From Chara braunii (Eukaryota > Streptophyta > Charophyceae > Charales > Characeae): a stretch of 37,432 nucleotides of DNA. This document shows positions 1-10,590 of the stretch, piece by piece. The notes under the pieces were generated by a model. That model saw only the letters and a list, made by a program, of their open reading frames with translations. It did not search any database and was not told where the DNA came from. The DNA is taken from the NCBI GenBank assembly GCA_003427395.1, contig BFEA01000603.1, positions 712,202-749,633 of the forward strand, read 5' to 3'. A program made the position numbers and the translations under genes. Every line of letters begins with the position of its first letter. Position 1 is the stretch's first letter.

Positions 1-25
1 AAAAAAAAAAAAAAAAAAAAAAAAA
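1..25. repeat. Poly(A) run at the window edge
   Basis: Twenty-five consecutive A residues open the window. The far end of the window also finishes in an A run. Such runs could be retroelement tails or places where a short-read assembly stopped. No element attached to this run can be identified inside the window. Confidence 0.7.
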
Positions 26-363
26 CTTTATTTTGTATTCTTAATATGGTAAATAATTTTGATGTGACCCTAAGGCAAAAGTTGTTCAGTTTACGTTTCA
101 ACATAACATAGTTTTTTTTTCGATTTTTTTTATTTCCTTAGTTTTTTTTTTTTTTTGCTAGGACCTTCCCTGGTCCTTGCACGGTTGGGCCGTCCGGGAA
201 AATAGGATGACCTGGGCGGCCCGGCTGGTAGCCTAGCCGGGGACTGAAAAAAAAATTCCTGTTCTTTTTTTTTCTTCGAATGGGGGGCCGGATAGCCCCC
301 GATATCGACCGCCCCCCCCCCCCATCCACCCCCTTAACATGCCTTCGGAAGGCCGTGTACGGA

Positions 364-408
364 GGGCCCAAAGTCCGTACGTACGGGCCGTACGAACTTT
401 GAGGGCCC
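364..408. repeat. GC-rich inverted repeat with CGTACG arms
   Basis: The left arm reads GGGCCC, AAAGT, CGTACG and the right arm reads CGTACG, ACTTT, GGGCCC. The arms pair with one or two unpaired bases and a short loop. The CGTACGTACGG motif recurs in the hairpin at 11733-11776, so this may be a remnant of a related element. I did not find matching outer ends here. Confidence 0.5.
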
Positions 409-469
409 ATACGTACGCTCATACGGGAGTACGGACGAGCCGTCCCCGTACAGGGTAACGACACTGGAT

Positions 470-1177
470 CTCGAGCTTCCTCCATATTCTTATTAAGGGA
501 AGTCAGTCTCTTCCGTATCCACCCCACTTTCTCGTTTACAGGTCTGAACGCGGTGTCATCATGGAATACCCAGTTGCTGGTGTGGGTTATATATAATTCA
601 TTTTTGCCCTGTACCTTATGTGCAGGGAGTGACTTGATCATGGCAGTCCTCCTGCCTTGATCGACTGCCTTTGTGTCGAAGGGTGTGAGCATGTGGGTCA
701 TGAAAAAGGCCCCAGCCGATGACAGACTGTCCAACGGAATCTTCCACTCCCTTTTTTTTTCCCACTTCCCCCCTCTTTGGAGTGAGATTGTCTGTCCTGC
801 GTTCGGTTTTCGAAGACAAGCTGCCCAGGAGGGGGTGGAGGGAGGGGAGGGAGAGTGCAGGGGAGGGGGGGGGGGGGTCCCTGTTGTTGTTCCGTGGTCT
901 CGTTGGCCATCTGTATCACTGAGATTCTCTGCTTGCCTTGCTCCTGAGTGCTCAGTGGGAGGGGTTTTGATTGCCATGTTAGTCTTCGAGAGTTATGTTG
1001 CCTCACCGCCTCTTTATATAGAAGAGCATAATCTATTTTTTTTTGTGCTCGCTGGTTTCTGCGCCGTATTCTAGTCTTATCCCAGACAGTGGTCATGGTG
1101 GCTCTCTTACCTGATACCTTCATACCCTCTTGAACTGCCATTTCGTCAAAATGGACATGTTTTATTTTTTGAACCAA
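470..1177 (-). pseudogene. Possible coding fragment broken at a poly-G run
   Basis: I do not recognise the protein. On the minus strand one frame runs from 1177 to about 880 and contains a basic stretch (RIRRRNQRAQKK) followed by a Pro-rich segment. The next frame continues from there to about 470 with ordinary-looking composition, for example residues around FFMTHMLTPFDTKAV and WVFHDDTAFRPVNEKVGW. The two join at a run of 13 G at 865-877, where a one-base length change would restore a single frame. The first ~13 residues come from the arm of the foldback element at 1138-1403, so any real start lay upstream and is now separated. It could be part of an old retroelement or host gene, or chance. 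Confidence is low. Confidence 0.25.
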
Positions 1178-1403
1178 ATTGAAACCGAGTTTTTTGGCCC
1201 AAAACTCGTCAAAATTTGTTGTTCCTGAGGGTCCGGCGTTTGTAAAACGCTGGACCCTCTGGCTATATATGGACCTAGCTTGAGACCAGGTACCTCCAGG
1301 CAGTCTGGACCCTCAGGAACAACAAATTTTGACGAGTTTTCAGTTAAAAAACTCGGTTTCAATTTCGTTCAAAAAATAAAAAATGTCCATTTTGACGAAA
1401 TGG
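1138..1403. mobile_element. Foldback (MITE-like) element with ~97 bp inverted arms
   Basis: Bases 1138-1234 and 1307-1403 are near-perfect inverted copies (outer ends CCATTTCGTCAAAATGG and its complement) around a ~72 bp centre. The inner end of the left arm can also pair locally: 1228-1259 folds as AGGGTCC..GCGTTT/AAACGC..GGACCCT, so two alternative folds compete. There is no coding capacity. I could not see a clean target-site duplication. The element lies at the 5' edge of the minus-strand coding fragment. Confidence 0.75.
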
Positions 1404-1530
1404 TCGTTCTAGGTCGTCGCGCCGCCCGTTCGTTGGATTCTTGTGGCTTCCTGTGACTTCCCACCCTTGTACGATCTAATTGCCTGAGTAATTATCCGAG
1501 TGTAGCGTATTTTGTGTTTTGCGTTTTTTT

Positions 1531-1715
1531 TTATGAACCAAAAATCTCTCGGCTGGGCCGATTCAATCAAGGGATTCCTGATGTTATGAGAGTTTTCAGC
1601 TCCTCGGATGTTGTGTATAGTTTTTTTCTATTTTTTATGAACCAAAAGTTCTCTTGGGTGGTCAATTCAATGAAGGGATTTTAGGAATTACGAGAATTTT
1701 CAACTCCTTGGATAA
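1531..1715. repeat. Two-unit tandem repeat, ~104 bp period
   Basis: The unit beginning TTATGAACCAAAA recurs at 1531 and 1635. Both continue through similar segments (TCTC..GGG..CAATTCAAT/C..AAGGGATT, then GAG..TTTTCAACTCCT.GGAT). The copies have clearly diverged. No gene is seen here. Confidence 0.65.
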
Positions 1716-1887
1716 GTAACTTCCTCCAAGAATTTCAGTACCCCAGTTGGGTTGTTCTTAAAGCAGAATGATCTCATACAGGGGGGCAAATTCATGAATC
1801 AAGTCTTATTGTACGTCCATCGTCTACTTCCTTAATCTTTTGGTTGAGTGGTTTGTCACCTCCTGACCTAGGATGAGTGACAGGCAA

Positions 1888-2424
1888 GAGGCTGTGGAAA
1901 CTTATGGCGGTCTGTGGAGATTTGAGGAGTTCCCCGTTTTCCTTGGGCATCCAGTAGTTTAAATTCATGTGTTGTGTGTTGTGACGATCGAGGTTTCTAT
2001 TCCCCTGGTAGGCAGGTTTCCTTACCACTTACGGGACACAAGAATTGGTGTTCATCCCTTTGACCCTGGTGGGTTATATGTATCAGGTACCCTCTCTTCC
2101 TCTTTCGTCGTATCTTATAGGTTTGGTCTAAACCCAAACTCCTCTATGCATCTATAGTGTTTCACTTCCCCCAATTTAGCCTAACAACAGCAGCGGGCAG
2201 TCATAGTTGTATATTCGGGGCTGTGGGAGCCTAGTTTGTGACCCTCAGTTCCTCGTTCACCCAAGATTAACAGCAGACAATCGAAAACCTGGGGACACAA
2301 ACGATTATAGCTATATATCTGAGGCTGTGTAAACCTATGGAGGTTTGTGGGGATAATGGATTTGCCCGCTTTCCTTGCACACTCAGTCGAAGTTCTTGTG
2401 TCGTGTGTTCGGGCGATTCGTTGA
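1888..2424. repeat. Diverged direct repeats, ~433 bp apart
   Basis: The stretch starting GAGGCTGTGGAAAC at 1888 resembles the one starting GAGGCTGTGTAAACC at 2321. Both continue with GG.GG(T)CTGTGG.GAT, a CCCG.TTTCCTTG segment and a TTC.TGTG(T)TGTGTG/TCG segment. A weaker third copy lies near 2190-2240 (CAGTCATAGTTGTATATTCGG versus GATTATAGCTATATATCTGA). No coding capacity is supported. Confidence 0.5.
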
Positions 2425-2581
2425 ATCCGCATGGGTTAGCTGTTACTCCCAAAAAAATCTCATTCACTAATAAGCGGTGCAGCCCATTGACCATGGTGAC
2501 CTCTTTCTTTGCCCAGAAACCACAGCAGATCGTCGTACCGTCGTACCCCCCGGGTCAGACCAAAAACCAAACTTCTACGCT

Positions 2582-2745
2582 TCCTTCAATTTACCTTAAA
2601 AACAATAGGAACAGTAGTGTGCCGCCTCTCTCAATTTGCCTAAAAATAGAACCAAAACCTACCTACATTAGCGGTGTGTCACTTCCTTCCATTTACCTAA
2701 AAACAACGGAATCAATAGTGTGTCACTTCCTTCGATTTGTTTGAA
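2582..2745. repeat. Short tandem array, ~45-50 bp units
   Basis: A unit of the form TGTGTCACTTCCTTC-ATTTACCTAAAAACAA-GGAA-CAATAG occurs about four times (near 2583, 2625, 2678 and 2722) with substitutions. A related fragment sits at 2155-2185. No gene is seen. Confidence 0.6.
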
Positions 2746-3090
2746 CACAGAAGCAAATAATCATCAGGAACATACTTGCTTTCACTCTTCGAATCTTCAG
2801 CACGCCTTCTGCCAGAAAAAGCAGATTCCTCCACCAGCGAGAGCACAGGTTCCCCCCAGGGCCCCTGAGGAATTATGAATCAGATAGTGTGCGCAAACGT
2901 TGTCGCCCTTATCTTTATTCCATTCACTACGAGTTCCTCCATGGTCATTGCTCTCTAGATTCGCCCACCTCCAGCTTGTCACACGATCTCACCGCCCACC
3001 TTCTGTGGCGGGTCTCCTCATAATCCCGGTTCCCGACACCCATCGAGTGCCATTTTTCCTCCAACTCACCCGGAGTCGCACCACTTCTCC

Positions 3091-3325
3091 CCTTTCTGCC
3101 TCACCAATGTTCTCCTTGAGAGATCATTGCTTTAGGTGCTATCCTCGACTCCCTCCATATGTAGTGATGATGTCTTCTTCCCTCCCCTCCGCTCTCTTTA
3201 TTCCGTCGCGTCACGTCATCCCTTTCTTCCTCACCAGTGTTCTCTTTGAGAGATCACGTGCTCTTCGTGCTATCCTCGACTCCCCCCATGGTGACAATGT
3301 CCTCCCTCCCCTTCCTTCTCCCCGT
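3091..3325. repeat. Two-unit tandem repeat, ~130 bp period
   Basis: Units at 3091 and 3221 share CCTTTCT-CCTCACCA-TGTTCTC-TTGAGAGATCA, then GTGCTATCCTCGACTCC and a CT-rich stretch. They are pyrimidine-rich on this strand. They create an open plus-strand frame (2900-3367) of low complexity that I do not accept as a gene. Confidence 0.65.
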
Positions 3326-3329
3326 TCCA

Positions 3330-4630
3330 CTCTTCCCTTTCTCGAAGGCGGTCGGACTGCACGTTAGCACCACAAGCCTGTTGTAGCGCTGGCGCAAGGC
3401 AACAAAAATTCTCCTATCAGTACAGTAACTCGGACTGGTGTGACATCCAATGCATCTGGTTGGCAGACCTTATGCCAGTGTACCTTCGTAAGTGACCGCC
3501 CTTAGGCATATGGGCGGGCGTGATTAAAGCATGGGTTCGTTGTTGCCCATCTTTGCAACTCCTAGCTCTGGTGATGGAGCGCTCGTTCACCCAACCTCTT
3601 TTTGAAAACCCTTTTATCTTGACGACGGACGACAATCCTTTTCCATGTTGGGGAGCAGTTGCTTTCGGTAACGTTTGGATATCTGAGGCGTAGGGACACT
3701 TGCAGATATTTGAGATGTTCAAATGGCCGATTGGAAACCTGCACAAACTCTTCAACTGAAGTTGTCGAGCTTGTGGCATCAGAAGTTGCATTTGCAAATG
3801 CTCAAAAAGGTTATCCTGTCTGTTTGGGTTACAGTACTCCATGCGGGCATTTTGCCCACAGTGGGTGTTTGGTATTTGGCGGGTTGACTCGCTTGATGCC
3901 TCTGGGACACCCTGCGCTTCGAGATGGTGCGTCCAAGTTGCCTCATTGTCGATAGGTCCTCCTTTGACATCTATTGAACCCCCCTTGCCACTGCCACCTT
4001 TTTATCTCCTTGTGCCTATGTGTGTGCTTGACTACCCTGATTGTCAGCGCCCCTATTTTTCGTTTGTCCCTACCTATGATTTGCCTATTGACATGAGGAA
4101 TTTGAAATGGAAGCACCTTGTTCGCAAGAACGACTCTGTTTCGCTATATCAGTATACCACTAAGTTGGGCTATCATCTTTCTCGCCCATCGGTGGATGAC
4201 AATTACATATTGTCCAAGCAATGGATGGCTACGGGGTGGATTCAAGACACGGGTCCTCCGAGGCGTCTCACGCTGACTTTTTCCCCCCACTAGAAGTTGT
4301 TGATGGACTTGTCAGTTGTTAAGCGAGTTACCCGTGACTCCTGGCTCATCAAGCTCTGCCTACTGTGTTGTGGTGTGTGAGGAGAACTGTTAAGGCTACG
4401 CCTCTTTGTCAGGTTTGCCCTGGGACACTTGTGTTTGCATTTATGTTTGCATTGCGATTTATCTCGACCGTTTTGGGCATGGTGCCGGTTTGTGGCCCTG
4501 GTTCCGGGTGTTTCAGTTTGATGGTCAGATGCCTTTATTTTGTTGGTTCGGCAACTAGGCGATGCATGGCATTGTGACGCCTATTGAGGGCAGAAGAAAT
4601 TACGCGGGGTGCGATCCTTTAGACTTTGTG
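3330..4630. other. No recognisable gene; one uncharacterised open frame
   Basis: A plus-strand frame at 3841-4293 encodes up to 150 residues with fairly ordinary composition in its second half (around DLPIDMRNLKWKHLVRKND and KQWMATGWIQDTGPP). I recognise no family, motif or neighbour that assigns a role. An overlapping minus-strand frame (3417-3842) is likely a shadow. Nothing else is supported. Confidence 0.2.
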
Positions 4631-5264
4631 GACGTTGAGGAATTTGGTGGTCCACCAACACGAGCAACTTACCCCGCCTATAGTGCGGGTTTAGGTGAAG
4701 TTCAACATTAAGCAAAGTGTTTCCGATAAATGGGCCCTTAAGGTGCAATGTAAAGCCTTTTCATCCAAGGCATTCAGGATCTTTTTGCATGTTTGGGAGC
4801 AATTTTCGGTCTTGTTAATTGTCGTGGCATGCTCAGACAGCTCCCTGGAAATCCGTTTCTTTTCCTTTTTTTATTTTACTGGTTTTTCAGTTTTACTTTT
4901 TGCTTGCTTATTGTTGTGGTGTCCTTGGTTTTCATTTTTGGTTTTACAAATGGACGTTGGGGAATTTGGTGGTCCGCCGACACGAGCAACTTACCCCGCC
5001 TATGGTGAGGGCTCAGGTGAAGTTCAACATCAAGCAAACCGTTTCCGATGAATTTGCCCTTAAGGTTTCTCATCCAAGGCATTGAGGACCTTCTTGCATG
5101 TTTGGGACCAGTTTTCAGCCTTATTATTCATTGTCGTGACATTCTCTGACAGCTGCCCGGAAATCCGTTTCTCTTCCTTTTTTTCTTTGACTGGTTTTTC
5201 GGTTTTACTTTTTAGCTTGCCATGTTGCAGTGGTCTCCTTGGTTTTCATTTTTGGTTTTACAAA
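4631..5264. repeat. Tandem duplication, 322 bp period
   Basis: Unit 1 (4631-4952) and unit 2 (4953-5264) both begin GACGTTG.GGAATTTGGTGG. They share TCCACCAACACGAGCAACTT-like and CCCCGCCTAT segments and end at TTTTGGTTTTACAAA. Copies differ by substitutions and small indels, so the duplication is old. The left direct repeat of PLE-A begins within a few bases of the second unit's end. Confidence 0.8.
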
Positions 5265-5269
5265 ATAAC

Positions 5270-6207
5270 GGGATTATAATATTATACTATTATACTATTA
5301 TATTATTATTCCTTTTCATATATTATTTAATGTTGGATGAGAATATATAAATCACTTATCTGCAAGATCGAGGTAAGTCGTATGGTTTTTATTTCTTCTC
5401 AAACGTTTACTAAAAACTATGTCGTGAAGGTACGAGCCCGAAAAAATTGAGACTTATGAGGTAAGGGAAGGAAAAAGAGTTTTCAAGAAAAGTGGGCGGG
5501 TGTGCTTTTTCAAAGTAAAGTGTGTGAGTCTGAAAAAATGATTTACGAAGAGTATGTCCTCTACACTGCGAGAATATACGTTTTTTTCTCTCGATATAAT
5601 ATCTGCGTAAAAAATCGGACTAAAAACAATAACGACAAGATGACATAACCAGAGGTGATCAACTAGCATTATGCATGGGTCCAAAATTCTCAAGAGGCCA
5701 AGTTTTCTCGAAAACGTTTTCATGCGGTTTTGAACCAGACTCAGATGTTGAATTATACCAAGTATCCCACACGTGACTCTGAGTGAAAATCCAGTGACTA
5801 CTGCGTAGTGTGGCATGACCTGCAGATTATAGTGAGAATAGTAACGAGGAAAATATGGGTAGCGGGAACATCGAGTACTTACCCGGACGACACCGCTCAA
5901 GTGTTGCTCGGTATATGAAGATTTCGTAGTAGCTCTCAACCATCTCAAACTCTTCCCGCTGATGAAGCTACTATCTAGCCGCGGTTCAAACTAGTCGGGA
6001 ACAGCCAGACGCCTTCACTTCGGTGTATTTTTTTTAGCTTTGGAGGTGATGTCATAGTTAGCTATGACTTTTTTGTGCTCAACACCTATCTTGAATTGAG
6101 CTTCGATGTACGATTTTTTTTCACATATTGTGTCGTGCTTATCACGACTATGTGCGTATTTGCTATGTCGTCAGTTTTTCGGATGGCTTCACTTTTCTTC
6201 TCATCGT
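5270..6207 (+). repeat. Left direct repeat (pseudo-LTR) of PLE-A
   Basis: It starts at GGGATTAT and matches 11795-12734 over its whole length, including the runs TTTTCATATATTATTTAATGT, GGTAAGGGAAGGAAAAAG and CATATTGTGTCGTGCTTATCAC. It lacks TG..CA ends, and no tRNA primer-binding site follows it. With a Penelope-type RT inside, this fits the pseudo-LTR arrangement of tandem PLE copies, not a true LTR. The antisense frame at 5454-5948 is not kept in the other copy and is ignored. Confidence 0.85.
5952..6001 (+). ncRNA. Hammerhead ribozyme-like motif, left repeat
   Basis: The core CTGATGA lies at 5959-5965. Stem II is AGCT/GGTT around a loop, then CAAAC (GAAAC with G12 changed to C) at 5987-5991, then TAGTC with predicted cleavage after C5996. 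Stem I pairs the upstream TTCCC side with the downstream GGGAA. Stem III would be only ACTAGT, which is self-complementary, so it suits a dimeric fold of the kind known for short-stem-III hammerheads. The copy at 12480-12530 keeps the G12 that this one lost. Function in this copy is doubtful. Confidence 0.55.
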
Positions 6208-6387
6208 ATACTAACAGAGGCAACCTTCCAGGAAGTTTTACTTGTGTTATGGTGGTCCTGCAGTTGTAGTACTGACTAGAAGTGTGTATACGTGACAAGT
6301 GACTAATAAGAAGTGTTCTAGTCCTATTTTCCAGATCAATTGTGGATTGCTGACTAAGGAACCTGTAAAGTATACGATATTTATGCA

Positions 6388-7658
6388 ATGGCAAGTGCCA
6401 AAAGTACGAGCGGCAACGGAGGTGGGGGTGCGAATGGTAAAGGAGGAGGTAGAAACGACAATAGAGGGGGAGGAAATTGGAATGGTTGAGGGGGCAATGG
6501 TAATCGTGGAGTAAGCAATTGGAACGGAGGACAAGACTGGAATGGTTGAGGTGGTAACAATGGCGGAAAAAATTATGAAAATAACTAGAATGGTGGTGGA
6601 GGAGGATGGAATGGCAACGGTGGTGGCCACTGGATTTACGGAGGAAATGATGGCGGCAATGGTAACTACAATGACAACCTCAACGACAATGGTAACTACA
6701 TCGACAATGGTAATGACGGGGAGTGGAGGAGATCTGCTAGATCTTACGACTGCAACTAAATTGAATACGGTCACATCAGCCGCGAGTGCAACGCCCCAAG
6801 ACAGGGTCAAGGTGGAGGAAACTAGAACAACGACGACAATCACGGAAACGGAGGAGGGCGAAGAAATTGGAACAACGGGGGAAGAAACAATAACTTTGGT
6901 GGAAACAACTTTGGAGGAGGGAACAACAACAATGGTGAAAACAATATGAACAAAGGAGGCGACAACAAGGAGTTAGAAGATCGATAAAGGCAGTCTGCTT
7001 GTATACCAAGAAGCAAATCGAGAAAGAAGAAGAATGATAAGTCGAGATGAGGGAAACTAAGGAACGAAGAAGACGACTGATGCTCGTGGAATCGACAAAC
7101 TCTGAAGACGAGGAAGAACAGCCTGATGAGCATCTGGAAAAATGGAAGAGACAACCGGTTCAGGTACAGCAAGCAAGCTCGCCTGAGGAATTGCCTTTAA
7201 AAATGGGGAGGGCTTCTACGTTTGCCCCTCCTACCACTCCTCGTCAAGTGGAAGAATCTCTACGTGTGGAAGTGCCGCAACGACAGAATAGCACCCAAGG
7301 CACGCAGCTTGGCCACCAAGAGTTGAGCCTATGGGAAGGTGCCCCGGTGGTTGAAGACTTCACTACTACAAATATTTTCAAGAAGGCAATTCGGAGGTTC
7401 CTAAGCAAGAAAGGGAAGCCTACCATCGAAAAAACGTGCAGAGAAGTTGTAGTCCTATACAGGCGAAGGCCAGACGCTATGAAGGAGTTGGTCGAGTTGA
7501 GAGTCATGAGCCTCAGTCCAACTTGCTCTGGTACACCGAGACGTTGTAACGTTGGGATCATCATCATAGAGGTCCAACGCGATGAACCTCGTGGTGAAGC
7601 ACGTGAACCACCTGCTCCCGAAGCTAGACCTGGGAGCAATGATCAGTCGAAAGAGTGA
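6388..7658 (+). pseudogene. PLE-A ORF1: Gly/Asn-rich zinc-knuckle and SAP-like protein (broken)
   Basis: From the ATG at 6388 the frame reads MASAKSTSGNGGGGANGKGG and continues as a Gly/Asn/Trp-rich low-complexity protein to the stop at 6985. It has in-frame stops at 6487, 6547, 6586, 6757 and 6823. Around 6751-6795 it reads C-N-stop-IEYGHISRECNAP, a retroviral-type CCHC knuckle that has lost one codon and one cysteine. PLE-B has an intact CFSCGEYGHYANRC at the matching place. After a frameshift, 7047-7658 encodes a charged region. Residues 130-153 (TCREVVVLY..DAMKELVELRV) align with the SAP-like segment of PLE-B (ICRSEEIAY..DAIFDIASHRV). The likely role is RNA or DNA binding for the element, analogous to Gag; this is inferred. 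The 5' leader from the predicted hammerhead cut to the ATG is ~390 nt. Confidence 0.6.
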
Positions 7659-7861
7659 GTTGTGGTGTGAACTGAGAAAGTTTTTGGAATCACGGAATAT
7701 TGTGGGGGTATCTTGGCGCTTTCGTGACATCTTGGAATGTGTGTTACACTACTTTGTTGTCCTTTTAGTTCTACGTGATTATCTGCAGTAGGGTGCTAAG
7801 TTCTTGGGGAACTGGCTAGACTTAATTGATAACAATTTGACTAAATCTAAGAACCCACTGG

Positions 7862-8125
7862 GTGGACCCGGAGGTTAGAGCAATATATATTGGGCAAACT
7901 AGCCGCAGCCTGTTGACCCGTTGGGATGAACACTCTTATAGATCACATCACCCTGAAGGGACTCGTAATCGGAAGTTGTACAATTCGCCGAGGCATTATG
8001 GACATAGTAATTGTGCCGCATTACCTATCGCCTTCGTTCCGAAACAAGACCTAGAAAGGGTGGAGATATTTTTATCAAGAGATGATGTCTATCTCTCAAT
8101 GCGAAAGGACGATCAAAGGCGGTAA
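7862..8125 (+). pseudogene. GIY-YIG endonuclease module, copy 1 (PLE-A)
   Basis: The product reads AIYIGQTSRSLLTRWDEH near its start, which matches the YIG block and the Arg..His block (RW.EH) of GIY-YIG nucleases. A downstream LERVEIFLSRDDVYL carries the likely catalytic Glu. The first GIY strand is not visible; upstream in-frame sequence ends at a stop (7838), so the module is truncated at its N-terminus. The frame ends at TAA after QRR. In Penelope-like elements this domain nicks target DNA. The same module follows at once as a tandem copy. Confidence 0.65.
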
Positions 8126-8163
8126 AGCAAAAAAAAATAGAAAGGGAGGAAAGAGAGGTCCCT

Positions 8164-8452
8164 GAGGTTAGAGCAATATATATTGGGCAAACTAGTCGTA
8201 GCCTGCTGACCCGTTGGGATGAACACTCTTATAGATCACATCACCCTGAAAAGACTCGTAATTCGAAGTTGTACAATTGCCTGAGGTATTATGGACATAG
8301 TAATTGTGTCGCATTACCTATTGCCTTTGTTCCGAAAGAAGACATAGAAAGGGTGGAGATATTTTTATCAAGAGATGGTGTGTATCTCTTAATGTGAAAG
8401 GACGATCAAAGGCGGTAAAGCAAAAAAAAAATAGAAAGGGAGGAAAGAGAGG
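8164..8452 (+). pseudogene. GIY-YIG endonuclease module, copy 2 (tandem duplicate)
   Basis: The DNA from GAGGTTAGAGC at 7871 repeats at 8164 with a 293 bp period and about 22 substitutions plus one A-run length change over ~290 bp. The copy again encodes AIYIGQTSRSLLTRWDEH and ERVEIFLSRDGVYL, but ends LLM-stop. It keeps cysteines (LYNC..YYGHSNC) where copy 1 has lost one. Many differences are C/T or G/A. Whether the duplication was in the active element or arose in this dead copy cannot be told from one locus. Confidence 0.65.
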
Positions 8453-8559
8453 AAGAAGGGGAGATCACACACGATTAGAACGGAGCGCCCAGTGACCTTC
8501 GTAACGAAAGGCTAGAAATCGGTCAGATTAGTAGAAGTATGTAAAAAAACATGGGAAGG

Positions 8560-10590
8560 AAGAAAAAAGTTTAAATCAGAGGGAGGCAATATTTGCGGCC
8601 AAAAGTGGGGGGTAGTAGTGAAAGAAATTGTTCTAACTATAGTTAGAAGTAATCGTGAAGAAAAGACAATCTTGGAGAGCAAGGCGCGACTGCAAGCGGG
8701 GAATGTTTTCAAAATCGTTAAGTTGCGAATGAAGTCGTTGTCGAAACGTAACACTGAGCTGAAACGCAAGCTACATCAGATCTTGAGAAACCCGTGGTCT
8801 AAGAAAAAGTTGTACCGATATGATCTAGACCGGCTGATGAAGCTCGTTATTTCTATCCGCTTCTTTACGAGACAACATTCGCGAAATATACTAAAGTATG
8901 ACATGAATTTCACTTCAATATCAAGAGGAAGCTTTGCGTAAGTATCACCTATGATCAGTGTATATCGCAGGGAAAGATTAGAGAACTGATGGTCGGGAAA
9001 ATCCGGGTTGAACGCGCCGAGTCGCTACCTGAGTACACGTATCATAAACTCTTAATGGTTTGAAAAAGAAATCCTACCATTGGTGAGTCTCTTCACAACC
9101 ATCGATCTGTATCATAGCAGATGGTTGATGATGTTTGCAATTGTGCAAACAGGGCCCTCCCGAGGAAGGAGGGTCACGTGCATTTCAAGCAGAGTGAGTT
9201 GGATAAGGTGCACGACTTCGTAAAGAACTCCTGAAATATGTTATACTTAGGTGGCACGCCAAAGAAAAACAAATCCATGAGGGAAATTAACTATAGTCTA
9301 GGAACTATGAGACTATAATCAGTGGTTGAACTTCGAGAGGTCGACAATTGTGTAAATGGCAGAATCTCGAGACAAGTTGATCACGTGGGCAACCTAAGAG
9401 CAGTCAAGGACCTATGTCAGGGGATAGTGTGTTGTGCAGTCGATCGGAATGTAGCTGACACTATGGTAGTCTGCTGATCAGTTTATGCAAACATTGCAAA
9501 GGGAATGAAGGAAAGTTTTCGGGGCAATGAGAGTTTCACTACAATATGGGAGGAAGAATTGACATTGTTGGCCAAGTGTGAAAAAGAGTATGAGGCGGAG
9601 GGGTTACAAATTCTAGGAAAATGGGATATATGAGGAAAATGCAATCGGGCTTACATCACGCCGAAGCACAATGAGATGTACAGACTCAAGTTGATTAGTC
9701 CGTCTTTTACGAAACCCTCCAGGACAGCAAGAAACAGAGTGTCTCGAGCACTAAGTCACCTACTTTTCTTATTACCTAGATCGATGAATTTCAATCTAAT
9801 GTCCACGAATCTATTGAAGGAACAAGTTGTACAAGTTAACAAATGAGTGAGCAGGAAAGGAAAAGAAGAGTTGGTGGGAGCTGCTTTCGACATCAAGGAG
9901 ATGTATAACTAACTCCAGCATTACTCAATCATAACGGCAGTGGACTGGCGGCTTGAATGGTACAAACAAAAGAGGAGGACAACGGGCAGCATTGAAAAAT
10001 GCGTCAGAGAAGCGGTTTTTGCAAATGAAGTTGGCAATGAATACTGGATGAAGAACGGTTTTGAGCTAATCAAGAAGATGGTAAAATTTGGGTTGACACA
10101 TACTTATGATGTTGCATCTGAACCCCTAATCTAACAACACATTGGGATCCCAATAGAGAAAAGCAGTAGCCTCTCATTGGTCTGCATCCTCTTTGTCATG
10201 AATGAGTGGAATTTTGTGGAGAGTCTTAGCGGTGACAGAAGTTTGGTAAAAGGCTTAAGGCTTATCGATGATGTGACCATACTCATCTGGTGCACGATGA
10301 GAAATTGTACATTCCGAAGCAGATCAGTAATGAAGCAGTTTAAAAAGAAATATGATGAATGCGTGTCGCTGAAGTAAACTAACCAAGGGAATGGCTCATG
10401 GGATTTTCTCGGAACTATAATGAAAATTCAGAAGAATACTCTGTCTCGCCATAATTTTTCCAATAATTTTAATCAAATCTGGAATGAAAAGGAAGTTTTT
10501 TCGTACCAAACTTTTCAGGACTTTGACTCATACACAAGCAGCAAAAGGTAATAATTAACTGCACATTACATCAGATTCAAAAGATGACGT
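8560..10590 (+). pseudogene. PLE-A reverse transcriptase region (broken)
   Basis: A linker (8618-8941, then to ~9120) matches PLE-B, including a GESLHNHR segment that pairs with GQILHNHR there. RT motifs follow: AVDRN..MVVC (~9440), AYITPKH..RLKLISPSF (~9650-9710), FDIKEMYN (9886-9909), HIGIPIEKSSSLSL (10141-10179), RLIDDVTIL (10258-10284) and a C-terminal SYTSSKR-like piece (~10540) equal to the SYASWGSKQQKN region of PLE-B. The xxDD box reads LIDD, as in Penelope RTs (usually YIDD or similar). Stops interrupt it at, for example, 9910 and 10132, and there are several frame changes. The enzyme would copy element RNA at a nicked target. Confidence 0.7.

Noticed and set aside
3417-3842. 141-codon minus-strand frame
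   Set aside because: No recognisable motif; it overlaps plus-strand frames and repeat-rich DNA.
5454-5948. 164-codon antisense frame in the left PLE-A repeat
   Set aside because: It is not preserved in the second repeat copy and has no recognisable content.
6247-7172. Minus-strand Val/Ser/Thr/Ile- and Phe/Leu-rich frames
   Set aside because: They are shadows of the Gly/Asn-rich plus-strand PLE-A ORF1.
8834-8840. CTGATGA hammerhead core in PLE-A coding sequence
   Set aside because: No stem II, GAAA or cleavage triplet at the right distances; it belongs to the RT linker.
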